From positions 7,192,001 through 7,256,000 of the forward strand of contig OY744462.1 of the NCBI GenBank assembly GCA_963556145.1: a stretch of 64,000 nt of DNA, given 5' to 3'. Every line of letters begins with the position of its first letter. Position 1 is the stretch's first letter. This DNA comes from Hygrocybe punicea. Taxonomy: Eukaryota > Basidiomycota > Agaricomycetes > Agaricales > Hygrophoraceae. A program made the position numbers and the translations under genes. Positions 25,432 to 36,048 of this stretch are shown here, one piece after another. Below the pieces are notes generated by a model, which was given only the letters and a program-made list of their open reading frames with translations, was not told where the DNA came from and made no database searches.

Positions 25432-26934
25432 GCCCAAGGCAAAGGCAAAGCGCAAGGTTGCCAAATGCAAAATCTCAGCTGCTAAGGCAGCAAATATCGA
25501 TGCTACCAACAAGCCTTCTGAATTACCCCCAGATGATGCTACCGACAACTCAGACTCGGATGCTAGTGTTACATTGCAGTTACCACCTGCTCTCACCAGA
25601 AAGCGTGGATGGGGACGGCCTTCAAAGAGTACCACTCCAGCTGATCTCGAGGAAGAAAACAAGCCAGCTGAGGTGCTAAGTGAGTCCCCATCTCTGAGTC
25701 CGCTGTGAAAACCAATAATGCTATGTTTTCAGAGTTCTCCATCCTCATTCCGACCGATTTGGGTGCTCAGCGCCACAATATGTCTGTGAATGATAGCCTA
25801 GTGGATGCTTTGGAGATTATATACGAAGCTCTTGGATGCCTCTCACTTGCACGCAAGCCAACAATTTCATACAAGCTCTCGATGGCAACAGTCAAGTCTT
25901 TGGCTATAAGCTTGGCCTCAGAGGATGACTGGAAAGGCTTGATCGAAGATGTCATTGGTGCACATGCAAAGAAGTCTAAAGCTGCAAAAGCAGCACCTGT
26001 CTCTGTCTCGATTATTGTTCCTGAACAGGTATGGATCTACAATGCATTGCTTGTGTTACTAATGCTGCACGGCTCCTAGTATCTGGCTTCCTTACGTGTT
26101 CGCAGCAAAACAACCGGCACTACAACCGGCAAGGGAAAAAAATCGCAGCCCATTTTACTTGACCTTGACAGCAATGATGTAAGCGATGCAGAACAAGATG
26201 GTGGGATTGCAGAACGAGAGAAGATGTGCATGGCCCAGCTCGACAAGAAGCTCTCTGAATGTCAAAAATGTGGATCCAGCAAGTTCTGCAAGATCAATCG
26301 ACACGGTGTCCACGTTCCCATGACATTTGGACAATGATGGGGTTGGGCGGTTGCTCTGGTAAGTATTCCCTTGATCCTTATCTTCTCATTGGTTCTGACC
26401 ACTGTAGGCCTCGGGCACACATGGCATCACACTACATAACCCGCCCAAGAGTGAACTCTTTGCGGATTTCTCAGGTCATACCAGTCACAAATCAAGCATT
26501 GATTCTCATCCTTCGCCACCAACACCCTCAAATGAAACATGCCCGCCCCCTTGGGCTTGGCCATTTATGATGGCGAATGGTTGGAGTGGAATGCCAGCAT
26601 CTTCAGCAAAAGTCGTACCATCCAAAATGCCAGTGCCTGACAACTTGCCCTCCAGCGATCTGCCTGAGGGGCTGCACCAAACATTTACCCCACAATATCA
26701 GCGTTTATTCAGGCTCTTGATGCACAGCACCCTCATCGTTTACTTACCCGATACATCAATGCATTCACTGATGCCAATTTCTACAACATTGACGACATCT
26801 TACCGATCAGTAGCCAGGAACTTGTAACCGACTTCAAAATGACATCGGGAAATGCTCTATTTTTGCTGAAGGAAATTAGGAATGAACAAAAATGGTTAGA
26901 CAAGGCAAATGGGAAGCGGAGACGCCTGGATTAG
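25430..26934 (+). pseudogene. Second gene of the Tc1/mariner element (SAM-like tail, unknown function), decayed
   Basis: Exons about 25430-25679, 25733-26028, 26080-26358 and 26408-26934, with GT-AG introns of 49-53 nt. The N-terminus is Lys/Ala-rich (MPKAKAKRKVAK) and ends in an AT-hook-like GWGRPSK. A middle block reads AQLDKKLSECQKCGSSKFCKINRHG. Then AVALASGTHGITLHNPP, and a C-terminal block in a shifted frame (YPTISAFIQALDAQHPHRLL, FYNIDDILPISSQELVTDF, GNALFLLKEIRNEQ). I recognise this architecture from abundant Agaricomycete hypothetical proteins; the end resembles a SAM-like helical domain. One TGA (at about 26335, where Arg is expected) and one frameshift near 26670 inactivate it. Confidence 0.7.
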
Positions 26935-27039
26935 ATACTTTTGGACTTAGCATAGAATACAATAAGCTTGTCAAACCGGCCTGCGGGTTTTCATTGAGGA
27001 ACCAGGGGTACAAGGTACATAGGAACTACAGAACAACAG

Positions 27040-28263
27040 CTAGATATAACCAGAATGATGGAACCATGATCTACACATGCTGGGGATAATGGCTTCTAAT
27101 GCGGCATAAAGAAACAGGTACGGATTGGCTGGGTTACCGAATTCAATGGCATTGCGAAACTGTAAGCCATGACGACGAATGTACTGCTTGACAAACGAGA
27201 AAGACTCTTCGATTGGGTTCATGTCAGGAGAATAGGGCGGAAGATAAACAAGTCAAACACCCCTGGCAGATGTGTGATTAGCTAGGTGAAACATAATTTA
27301 CATCGATGCTTGCCTTGCAGTACACATGTCCTCCACACCGGGGACATGGTGAACCCGGCAGTTGTTGAGAATGAGGACGCTGTTGGGACCAGGGTATGGG
27401 TTCATAACAAGTAAAAGACCTTCCAGCCATTCCAAAAAGTCATCCCCCTTATATCCACCAAGTTTTATGTGGCTATAGATGATGCCGTTGACGGTGAGTG
27501 CAGGTAACATAGAGTATCTAGTTAGTTAGAAATGTCAGATCAGTTTGACGAGTAGCAGAATGAACATACCGCATGCCTCGAACAAAATTACATCGCTTTC
27601 TGGCCCGAACACCAGTGTATGCCCATCCATTGTCACGATACGACGTCAAGATGTTGACGGCACTTTCATCAGCACAGACGAGATGTCCAACAGGTTCATG
27701 GCCAATTTGCAGCACAAACTCATGGCGGGCATGTTCACACCGCTCAGAAGCAACCTTAGAGAGCTAGGAAGTGGTGGGATTGCAATCCAGCATGATGTAG
27801 GGGAGGAAAATTCACCTTTTTAGAACTGATGCCGAGCCGCTTCAATGTACGCCAAATAGTCGCCAAGGAGATATCGAGGTCATGCAAATTGAGAAGTTGT
27901 TCTTGAATTTCATCGAGAAAGATGTCTGGGCTGTGTTCAAGCAATGCAAGCAAGAACTGGATGCCGGTTAGCATTCTATCAAGAAGTGAACAATTGGCCC
28001 ACATCAATGTGATCTGGGGTCATCAGGGGCACTCTCCCCAACCGCTGTCTATCTCTGCACACCTCGCCAATCTCACCCCAGAGCTTCCACACTCGTTGAA
28101 CAACTCGAAGTGGAATGTTGAGCGAAATAGCGATGGCTGTGGAGCTGCTTCCAAGAGTGTAGGCTTGATGGATTACAGCACGCTTGAGATCCTGAGAATA
28201 TGAGCGCCGAGCAGGCACAAGAGGAGCTTTACGGGGCATGGGAGTGAGCTCTTTGATGGCCAT
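27040..28263 (-). pseudogene. Tc1/mariner (IS630-like, DDE_3) transposase, decayed
   Basis: Exons 28003-28263, 27816-27956, 27570-27763, 27324-27517 and 27040-27263 join across short GT-AG introns. N-terminal helix-turn-helix (YSQDLKRAVIHQAY, IPLRVVQRVWKLW) and a second one (ISLATIWRTLKRLGISSKK). Catalytic core: first Asp in VCADESAVN; the second Asp is replaced by Asn (LILNNCRVHH where DN is usual); the third motif YLPPYSPDMNPIEESFSF is present. A TGA lies just before it (GV-stop-LVYLPP, Arg expected). It ends CRSWFHHSGYI. The D-to-N change and the stop make it inactive. Confidence 0.85.
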
Positions 28264-28298
28264 TGGAATCAGAGACCATCAACCAACTAGTACCAAGT

Positions 28299-28529
28299 AT
28301 GGTGGTCGTGACAAAAGTGCCGGATACTGAGTTTGGTCAGATATAAAAAATGACAATTTCAAAATTCTACAGAGATGGGCACCTGCGGGCAGCCCAGGAG
28401 ACTACACTGCTGTAGATATCTAAGTAATCTGGGTGATATTGACAGCGCTATGGCCAATTTACTCCCCATGTATTGTATTTTGCAAAAAAAGGAAATTGTC
28501 ACGCGCGCCTTGTGTTCCGCAAATGGCTG
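28299..28529 (-). repeat. Right TIR of Tc1/mariner element
   Basis: 231 bp, inverted match to 25201-25431. Confidence 0.9.
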
Positions 28530-28531
28530 TA

Positions 28532-29539
28532 AGGTTGTCTGATCGATCAAATCGGGATTTTACCATTCCCTTGGTTCTTCAGGGTCTTGAAGCTATATCG
28601 GGTACAGATCTGCAATAGTACCGATGCTTATTTGGTCTGGACTGTTTACTCAGGTCACATGAGAAAACATGTGCCGGTCACGTGTTTTCCAGGGTCATAG
28701 CTGTACATTTGCACGATCCATCTTTTCTTTCCTCTAGTCTGCTACTATGGGTCTGTAGTGTTTACTCCTTTTTTTTGCCATGCTACAGCACAATAAATCG
28801 TAAAAAAATTCTATCCGATGCTATGAATGGTCACTCCGTCCTGCCTTCAAGAAAAAACCCACTAAGTAACACTTCATTTTTATATTCATTATTTGCCTGT
28901 ACTGAAGTATTTGCATGTAGAAAATGGCTTATACTAGCCATTCCGTACTACCGTACATTTATAATTGATCGACAATGGATTCATCTGGAGGATGGACGGG
29001 CCAGGAGTGATGCTGAGCATCACTCCATTTCAACCGGGGCGAGCGCTATATTTTTCGGGCGGGACTCAGTTGCTGGACTACTGGGAGTGGAGGGTCACCG
29101 GTCGTTCATCCATTTCTTTATCTTTCTATTCATACACCAGTTGTATTTCCCTTTATTCTATTTTCTATTTCATTATGTCTTGTCATTTCATTTTGTTTTG
29201 TTACGTTTTGTTATGTCTTTTATATATATTATCATTGTATTCATATAATGGGTCCATCAACTATTAGATGAGAGGGGTTGTATTATTACTTTGTAGCATT
29301 ATATATATTTTCTTTGCGTGTCTGACTTAAAAAAAAGACCAGCAAATCATAAAACAAATAAAATTTATCTAATTAGTTTAGATAGCATAAAAAAAGGGTG
29401 CGTGACAGGAAATCATGTGCATAGGTAAAAATAGCGGCCAATAAAAATGCATGGGGCATAGAAAAAGAGGGTGTACAGCAGGAAATCACATGAGGGATAG
29501 GGGTCTTGGATATAACTGAATATTCAGTCACCAAAGGTG
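28532..29539. other. AT-rich stretch downstream of the Gypsy pol
   Basis: The 3' LTR of the Gypsy element would be expected here (pol reads leftward and ends at 29540), but I could not find a matching LTR upstream of 35722, so none is called. An inverted AGTGATGCTGAGCATCACT palindrome lies at about 29008. Confidence 0.35.
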
Positions 29540-32500
29540 CTAGAATATGGGAATCAATGCAGAAAAAGGAAAATCTTGAATGAATGAGTGTGGGGCTATA
29601 CAATAGTGGTGAGGAATAATGGTATTGTATCTCTTCTGGAGTAGATCTGCGGATAGTGGTACTGGTAACTGATGAAGATGATATATAGGATAACCATATT
29701 TTGACAACTTTAAACCTGCATCAAAGTCTTCATTGCCAAGACCTGAGGGGTCATTGACTTCCCCTGGTACTTTTACTGAACCAACTGTAATGACGCCTGA
29801 AATGGAACTGATTGGCATTGTTTCATAAAGCCACATGTGACAGACAGTGGCTGGAACTTGATATTTTCTAAATTCAAAATTCTTTGCGTGTGATGCAATA
29901 TGTGCAGCAAATTCTGGCTTGATGGCAAGAATAATATCTGTGATGTCTCCTGATCCAAGAGGTATTAACTGATTTACTGAGCAATCCTCTAGTTTAGCAG
30001 CTTCATCTTCCTGGTCTGCTATCTCATAAAGGATAGGGTCAGTCCGATAAATGTATGGCAAAATCCGAAATGCTGCATAATGCTCAGCATGCACAGCACC
30101 ATCTAATTCTTTTAAAACATAAGTTCCTCTTCTTGTTTGTCTGACAACCTCATATGGGCCAAGGTAACGAGGGTCTGTCTTGAATTTTCCTATAGTCATC
30201 TCCAAACGACTATTATATACTAGAACTAGTTCTCCTGGCTGATAATCACATTTTTGCAATCGTCTATGAAATCTTTGATCAAATTGCAATTTAGATATGA
30301 AGCGAGCCTGCTTAAGCACAGCTGCTGCTTTATCAATATCTTCTTGATGTCTTCCAAGCTGACGTATGCGGAGTGCTAACAAATCTGATGTAGAAAGTCC
30401 TGAGTGAAAACCTTCAATCATAAACGTGGCTTCTGTTAGGTCAAAGGGAAGTATAGGATGGGTGCCATGGAGTAGATAATAAGGTGAGTATCCAGTAACA
30501 CTGCTGACTGTAATTCGGTCTGCAAATGATGCTAACTCTACATGCTTGTGCCAATTCTTGATTTTTCCAGTCTTATCTTTTTCACAAGACTTAACTATAG
30601 CTTCACGTAGAGTAAAATGTCCTCTTTCTACTACACCATTTGCATGCTTATTGTAGGGTGATATGCAAACTTGAGGAATTCCTAGTCTTCTAAGCAGAGA
30701 CTCAAATGCTCCTTTGACTTCTCCTCCATTATCAGTAACTACATGTTCAATGGCACCATAGCGACAATAGATCTGTTCCCAGAAAAATTTTGCTAAGTTG
30801 TGTGAATTGTTTGATCTTAGAGCTTTTACTTCAGTTGCTCCTGATAAATCATCACGTGCTGCTACAATGAAATGGTAGCCTCCTGAAGGTGGCATAAACA
30901 TCACATCAATGTATACCTTTTGAAAAATTGCTGTAGGGGTAGAAATTGTAGGGGAAATTTCAATTTTCTTCAAGCTCCTAATTTGACACTGATGACATGA
31001 TGAAATGTGGTAATGGACATCTGCTCTGAGATGAGGCCAAAAAAATCGAAGTTTGACTAAGTCAAACACAGCTTGTTCTCCTTTATGACCTAGGTTTTCA
31101 TGAGCTTGAGTGAGAATAGCAATTCTTTTCTTTGCATTCATAATTACTAATGAAGGCATTTTCTGGCCGTTTCTTCTAAACAGTTTATTATCTTTTAAAT
31201 AAAATTGTCCAGTTTTCTTCAGAAATCTTCTTCTTGCCTGCAAGGTATCTGTTGAAGGCATTTCCAATGTGGATAAAAAATGTTTTACTTGAATGAGTAT
31301 CTTGTCCTGTTGTAATTTAATTTCATTATTTGAAGGGAGTGTGGTAGCCTTGTATGGCAATTTGGTAGGGACAGTGAAGCTAAATTTTTTAATTTCATGT
31401 GGATCAGGAACATGAACAAGCAAGGCAATATCATCTAGCCATGAATCATCATGCTCTTCAATTTCTTCATTATCTGCAAGCTCTCTGCAAGAAAGTGCAT
31501 CTGGTCCCCTAAACTGGGTTGCAGGTACATGAATAAGCTTGAAGTCAAATAATGAAATTCCTTGAATCCATCTGTTTATGGCAGCATTGGGCTGTAAATC
31601 TGGTTCATTGAGCATGCCTTTTATAAACTTGGCATCTACCTCTATATGTAAATTTTTTATTCCTATTAAATACAGTCTCCAGTGGCATAATGCGCGGTAT
31701 AGTCCATATAACTCCAGTTTTGGCTGTGAATATCTGGATTCTCTTTCACTTACTGGTATTGAACCATATCTGGCAGGGCGACGATTTCCATTTTCATCTT
31801 CTTGTGATAAAATAAAACCTGCAGCAATATGGCTACTGTCTACTGATAAATATGTGGGTCTATCTGATGTATAATCAATAGAGCGGAGTGCAGGTGCTGA
31901 AGAAACTTTTTCTTTCAATGCCTGGAAAGCTGCCTGTCTTCTTTCATCCCATATAAACTCTGCTCCTTTATGGAATAACTCTGCTAGTGGCTTGGCTAGT
32001 GCAGAATAATTGTCTATACAAATGTGAACTGTTCCACAGAGACCTAGGAAGCCTCTAACATCCTTGGGTGTCTTGAGTGGGGGCCAGTCCAAAACCTTTT
32101 GTACTCTACTATCATCAGGACAACGTCCTTCTGGAGTGCATTTCTGTCCTACGATCACAACACTTGAGCAGCAAAGTTGTGTCTTCTTAGCTGATATTGT
32201 CATTCCTGCGCAAGCAAGGCGATGGATAATGCGATGTACATCTTGAGCGTGCTCCCAAATAAACCTTCTGATTCCTGGATTATCTAGCAAAACTTCTGGT
32301 CTTCCATCTTGATCAGGATAAATGGATGAAGGTCCTTTTATAGGTAAATCATCAATGAAGCTATTTGCAGTATGAGGGATTTCATCTTGAAGGATGAAGC
32401 ACATACAACGTTGGAATTCTGCAGGTGAATTTGTGAATCCAGTGGGAAGTGATGTGAGACGAAGTAATCCCAGTGGTGTCATGAATGCAGTGAGGTCACA

Positions 32501-32970
32501 AGATGTAGGATGTACTTTCCTAGCATCAAATCCCCATAGTAAATCAAAGACTGTATAGCATTGGCGACCAGCAAAAGGTTCTACAAATTCATCTAGTATT
32601 GGAGGAAGGCCTGCATCATGTATTGTAACTGCATTGAGAGGTTGCAAATCATGGACTATATGAAGTTTTCCATCCTTCTTGCTTACACAAAACCATCTTG
32701 ACCTATAAGAGGATTGACTTGGTTCATATACACCAGCATCTATTTTTCTCTTCAAAACATCCATGACCTTTTCTCTAAGTCCTGGTGGTATAGGAATATT
32801 TCGAAATGCCCAGGGTACATGTGGGACAGTAGGGATGATATATGGTGAAAAATAAGATTCCTTAAGTATGCCTCTTTCAGTATCTTCAAAGCCAATAGCA
32901 TCTTGGTCAAGTGACAAGAGGTGAGTAAATAATCTTTCTTCTTCTGGCCAAAGAAATCCATCATTGTTTT
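29540..32970 (-). CDS. Ty3/Gypsy Pol (RT-RNase H-integrase) with C-terminal ASCH/PUA-like domain
   Basis: Open frame of 1125 codons from 32917, extended upstream to about 32970 by DGFLWPEEERLF. RT: SSYRSRWFCVSKKDGKL, IVHDLQPLNAV, LPTGFTNSPAEFQR and catalytic FIDD (family YxDD/FxDD). RNase H: YLSVDSSHIAAGFILSQE. Integrase: H-H-C-C zinc site (HENLGHKGEQ ... CHQCQ), then catalytic D (YIDVMFM), D (VVTDNGGEVKG) and E (NGVVERGH). After the usual integrase end (HAEHYAAFRILPY), about 160 extra residues include a PUA-fold ASCH-like block (about 988-1095: IILAIKPEFAAHIASHAK, FEFRKYQVPATV, GLGNEDFDAG, YGYPIYHLHQL) with the K-x-x-E-x-R signature. No stops interrupt it, so it may be recent. Confidence 0.88.
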
Positions 32971-33534
32971 GTTTATCTTGAGTATCTTTAGACGTTCAGA
33001 TGTAAGCTTCTCTGTAGGTATAAAGTCTGGTGGTATCATAGGAAGCGGTGGTAATGTGGATAGAGGGTCATAGGGAAATTTCCTTGTAACACGTGCATCT
33101 TCTGGAAAGGTTCCAGGGACAGGATTTATTTTCTTGTCCACTCTTTTGTAAGTTGTAGGTGTTAATGGATATCCTTGACTGTCTGTTTCTTCACAAGGGA
33201 ATATGAGAATGTCTCCTTCTTCACATATTAAAGTTCCTTCTCCTATAATGTAGTAATAGTCTGCTTCTTCTGAGGCACTTTCTTGCTTATTTGGTACTTC
33301 ATTAAGATTGTAATCTTGATTGTCTTCATCTTCTGGGTAGACTAAAATAGGCATAGTTGTTTCTTGGCTATCCTTAATAGTCTCATAGTATACACTGAAT
33401 TGCTCTAGTGGCTTATCTTCATGCTTATAATTCTGAGGGTCCTCTTCATACAGTCTGACAGAAGTTATATTTGTCAGTTCAGTTTGTTTGTACACAGGTA
33501 TACTAGAGCTAGCTAAGGATGTCAAATCCTGCAT
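32955..33534 (-). CDS. N-terminal part of the Gypsy Pol in another frame
   Basis: Starts MQDLTSLASS at 33534. It is acidic and then reads YKRVDKKINPVPGTFPEDAR, PLSTLPPLPMIPPDFIPTEK, LTSERLKIL, the region that precedes RT in related Agaricomycete Gypsy Pol proteins. The switch to the RT frame (DGFLWPEEE) falls in an A-rich run at about 32955-32975. This is either a 1-nt indel or a programmed frameshift. An aspartic protease is not recognised. Confidence 0.65.
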
Positions 33535-33652
33535 AGTCTGTGAAAATATAAACTTGTACACTATCACATCAAGTAATAAAATGTAGTACAGAGAGATATA
33601 AAGAAGAGAGGTTTGACATAGGGGCAAAAATATTGTTACAAGAGTAAACAAA

Positions 33653-35722
33653 TCACTGAGTAATTGTGGACTTGAGATATTTGGGAGGATCAAAATATCC
33701 TTCCTTAAGCAAATCTGCCACTGCTTCAGGGCGGCGAAAGCGCATATCCAAGACTGCATTGATAGCATCAGAGAGTAACATGTGGCGATTGGAGCGAAAG
33801 ATGATGGAGGAATTTTTGAGGAAGGTGATTTCTTCTTCTTCAAGGAGAGGGTTTGACTCTGTGAAGTGAAGGGGCCTAAAATGCTCTGTTGCAGGTTCAG
33901 GTAGTCCTTCAGAAACTCCTTCTTCCAGAAACCAAAATAGTAAGCACTTGTGGTTGAAATAATAGCGGACTGGGTCATTTGAAGGCCTTTCATTGATGAG
34001 GGCCCTCCAGTCAGGGGTGGCTAGCTTGAATCCAATTCTGTGAATGCCTTCAACCAGGGATCCTCTAATAGCTTTGAGGAAACTAATGTGAACATCAAAT
34101 GTAGACATGTGGTCTGGATCAGCTGTTAAGATTCTTGCAGCAGCTAAGTCCTGATGAGAGGAGCCAGCATTGGAGATGGTGAAGGAATACACTTGAATGG
34201 GTGATTGAGGGCGAACAGGAGGTGCTTCCATGCAAAGCTGAGTGAGTGGATTGGATTCTGGATATAATGGGCCTGATCTAACACTGAATGGGGATCTGGG
34301 ATCCTTGGAGGGAGGTAAGGGCAAAATGCATTCTCCTGCATTTAAGGCATTGGCACGATCAAATGGGAGTCTGGCATATTCATCAGAGGGGGTATTGATT
34401 TCCTCACCCTCTGGCAAGGACCAAGTATTGTCTGAGACAGGTGGCAATTGTAACAAGGGTATATCTTCAAGTGGGGGTGTTGTAGGCGAAAGCGATATCA
34501 AGCCTGGAGGGGAATCTAGCAGCTGCTGGGCTTCTTCAATGGCCTGACTGAGGTCTGAATTAAATTCTGTTATTGCTTCTGAGTCTGGGGAATCAGACCT
34601 AGTCCAAGCGAACCATTCTAATTCTTCATCTGAGTCTGTGTCCATGGATTCATCAGAAGATGAATTAATGTCCTCAGAAGAGGACACACTGATAGGTCTA
34701 GTCCTAGATCCAGGTTCCTGATAAGGTCGAGATAGAGATGAATTTATGGAAGTGGTATGAGGAATAATGATGGTGAGTGGATCTGGTTTGGGGCTTAGGA
34801 TCTTGACAGCCTTATTTTCAGAGTCACTCCCAGAATAAACAGAAGAAGATGATTGGGAATCTACAGACATAGAAGTATCTTTAATATCTATGTATTTATT
34901 TGAAGAATATAAATAATCATCACTATTATTATTTAAATCTGGCAAAATGTTCTCAAATATAGGAGACTTAGGAGAATATTCTAAATCACCATATAAATCT
35001 TCAAAAGACATAGAAGGGGAGCTAGAGACTAAAGATACAAAATCCTCACTACAGTTAAAAGGAGTAATAGGGGGAGTAGGCAAATAAGAAGTAGCAGGGA
35101 ACCAAATGTCTCCTACATCGGAACCAGGGGTGGCATGGTTGGAGACATCTGATAAGAGGTCTGGATTGCTGGGGGGCTGGGAAATCAGCTCGTGTCCCGA
35201 TTTGGCATGAGGAGGGGGTGGAAATGTGTAGTTTACCTCTGCATGGTTGTAAAGCATGTGGGGCGGTTCGAGCACGACGGGGTTGATATATCTGACCTGG
35301 CCAACGGGCCAGTCCCAGTCGTCATCAGCAGGGAAAACGAATTCGGGGGTTTTCGCGGAAGTGGGGTAGTGATTGATGAGACCGGGCGAAGTGTCACGTA
35401 AATGGGCATCAGGCGGCATGTTGAGGCCGGGTGGGAGTCCGTAGTCATAAACGAGTGCCGCCGGGGCACTACGTTCATGATTTGCTGGCATATAGTTAGT
35501 GGATTCGAGGAGAGGTGTAACTAGAGGCACGCGCGGAGAAGTAGGAATATCAACGTCAAGGAGGTCACTGTTAGGGATAGAGGGGTGCTCATTCATAAGT
35601 TCCGTGTGTAGTGTGAGTTGGATGGTGGCCGCTGGGGCCGTATATTCGTCAAGGGAAGGCTTTTTCATGAGTAAGGCGGATTCTGGGCATTTTTCATGAG
35701 CAGGATGTGTTGTACACACCAT
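33653..35722 (-). CDS. Unknown 689-residue acidic, Ser/Pro-rich protein upstream of Gypsy pol (Gag position)
   Basis: A long uninterrupted frame. Residues 1-480 are Pro/Ser/Asp-rich and low in complexity. The C-terminal about 200 residues look folded (HISFLKAIRGSLVEGIHRIGF, PDWRALINERPSNDPVRYYF, LLLSDAINAVLDMRFRRPEA, LLKEGYFDPPKYLKSTI). It lies on the same strand and 118 bp upstream of the Pol N-terminal frame, so it occupies the gag position, but I do not recognise a canonical Gag or zinc knuckle. Either a divergent Gag-like ORF or a captured sequence. Confidence 0.55.
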   Translation of the reverse strand: MVCTTHPAHEKCPESALLMKKPSLDEYTAPAATIQLTLHTELMNEHPSIPNSDLLDVDIPTSPRVPLVTPLLESTNYMPANHERSAPAALVYDYGLPPGLNMPPDAHLRDTSPGLINHYPTSAKTPEFVFPADDDWDWPVGQVRYINPVVLEPPHMLYNHAEVNYTFPPPPHAKSGHELISQPPSNPDLLSDVSNHATPGSDVGDIWFPATSYLPTPPITPFNCSEDFVSLVSSSPSMSFEDLYGDLEYSPKSPIFENILPDLNNNSDDYLYSSNKYIDIKDTSMSVDSQSSSSVYSGSDSENKAVKILSPKPDPLTIIIPHTTSINSSLSRPYQEPGSRTRPISVSSSEDINSSSDESMDTDSDEELEWFAWTRSDSPDSEAITEFNSDLSQAIEEAQQLLDSPPGLISLSPTTPPLEDIPLLQLPPVSDNTWSLPEGEEINTPSDEYARLPFDRANALNAGECILPLPPSKDPRSPFSVRSGPLYPESNPLTQLCMEAPPVRPQSPIQVYSFTISNAGSSHQDLAAARILTADPDHMSTFDVHISFLKAIRGSLVEGIHRIGFKLATPDWRALINERPSNDPVRYYFNHKCLLFWFLEEGVSEGLPEPATEHFRPLHFTESNPLLEEEEITFLKNSSIIFRSNRHMLLSDAINAVLDMRFRRPEAVADLLKEGYFDPPKYLKSTITQ

Positions 35723-35783
35723 GCAGCCTTGCCATTCTACTTCCTGTTAGGGAAATGCAGGGGTAATCCCAGGATACATTTGT

Positions 35784-36012
35784 CTGTATCCGTACTCGTA
35801 CTCCCCACAGATACGGATGCAATATCCACGGATTTTACCCACGGATTCGTGATCAAAATGAGCCGGAGATCACCTGAAACGGTCAAGAATTGACTGAGAT
35901 AGAGTCCAATCAATGTTTAGTCTCTATCTCAGTCAATTCTTGACCGTTTTGGATGATCTCCGGCTCATTTTGAAGCCCACGGATACGGGAATCTGTATCC
36001 GTACTCGTACTC
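35784..36012. repeat. Small foldback repeat with flanking 20-bp direct repeats
   Basis: A hairpin at 35855-35971 has arms of about 50 bp (AAAATGAGCCGGAGATCA ... / ... GATCTCCGGCTCATTTT) and a loop of about 16 nt. It is bracketed by direct copies of CTGTATCCGTACTCGTACTC at 35784 and 35993, followed by GTACTCTTAAGAGTAC. Probably a MITE-like or stem-loop dispersed repeat. Confidence 0.7.
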
Positions 36013-36048
36013 TTAAGAGTACGGATACCTGCGGAAAAGGATTTACCC

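Larger units (their letters stand above)
25201..28529. mobile_element. Tc1/mariner-type element with two convergent genes
   Basis: TIRs of 231 bp (25201-25431 and 28299-28529) begin CAGCCATTTGCGGAACACAA and are flanked by TA duplications (25199-25200, 28530-28531), diagnostic of Tc1/mariner. Inside, a plus-strand gene begins at 25430 exactly at the inner TIR edge, and a minus-strand DDE transposase begins at 28263. They converge with about 105 bp between their ends. Both are inactivated. Confidence 0.9.
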
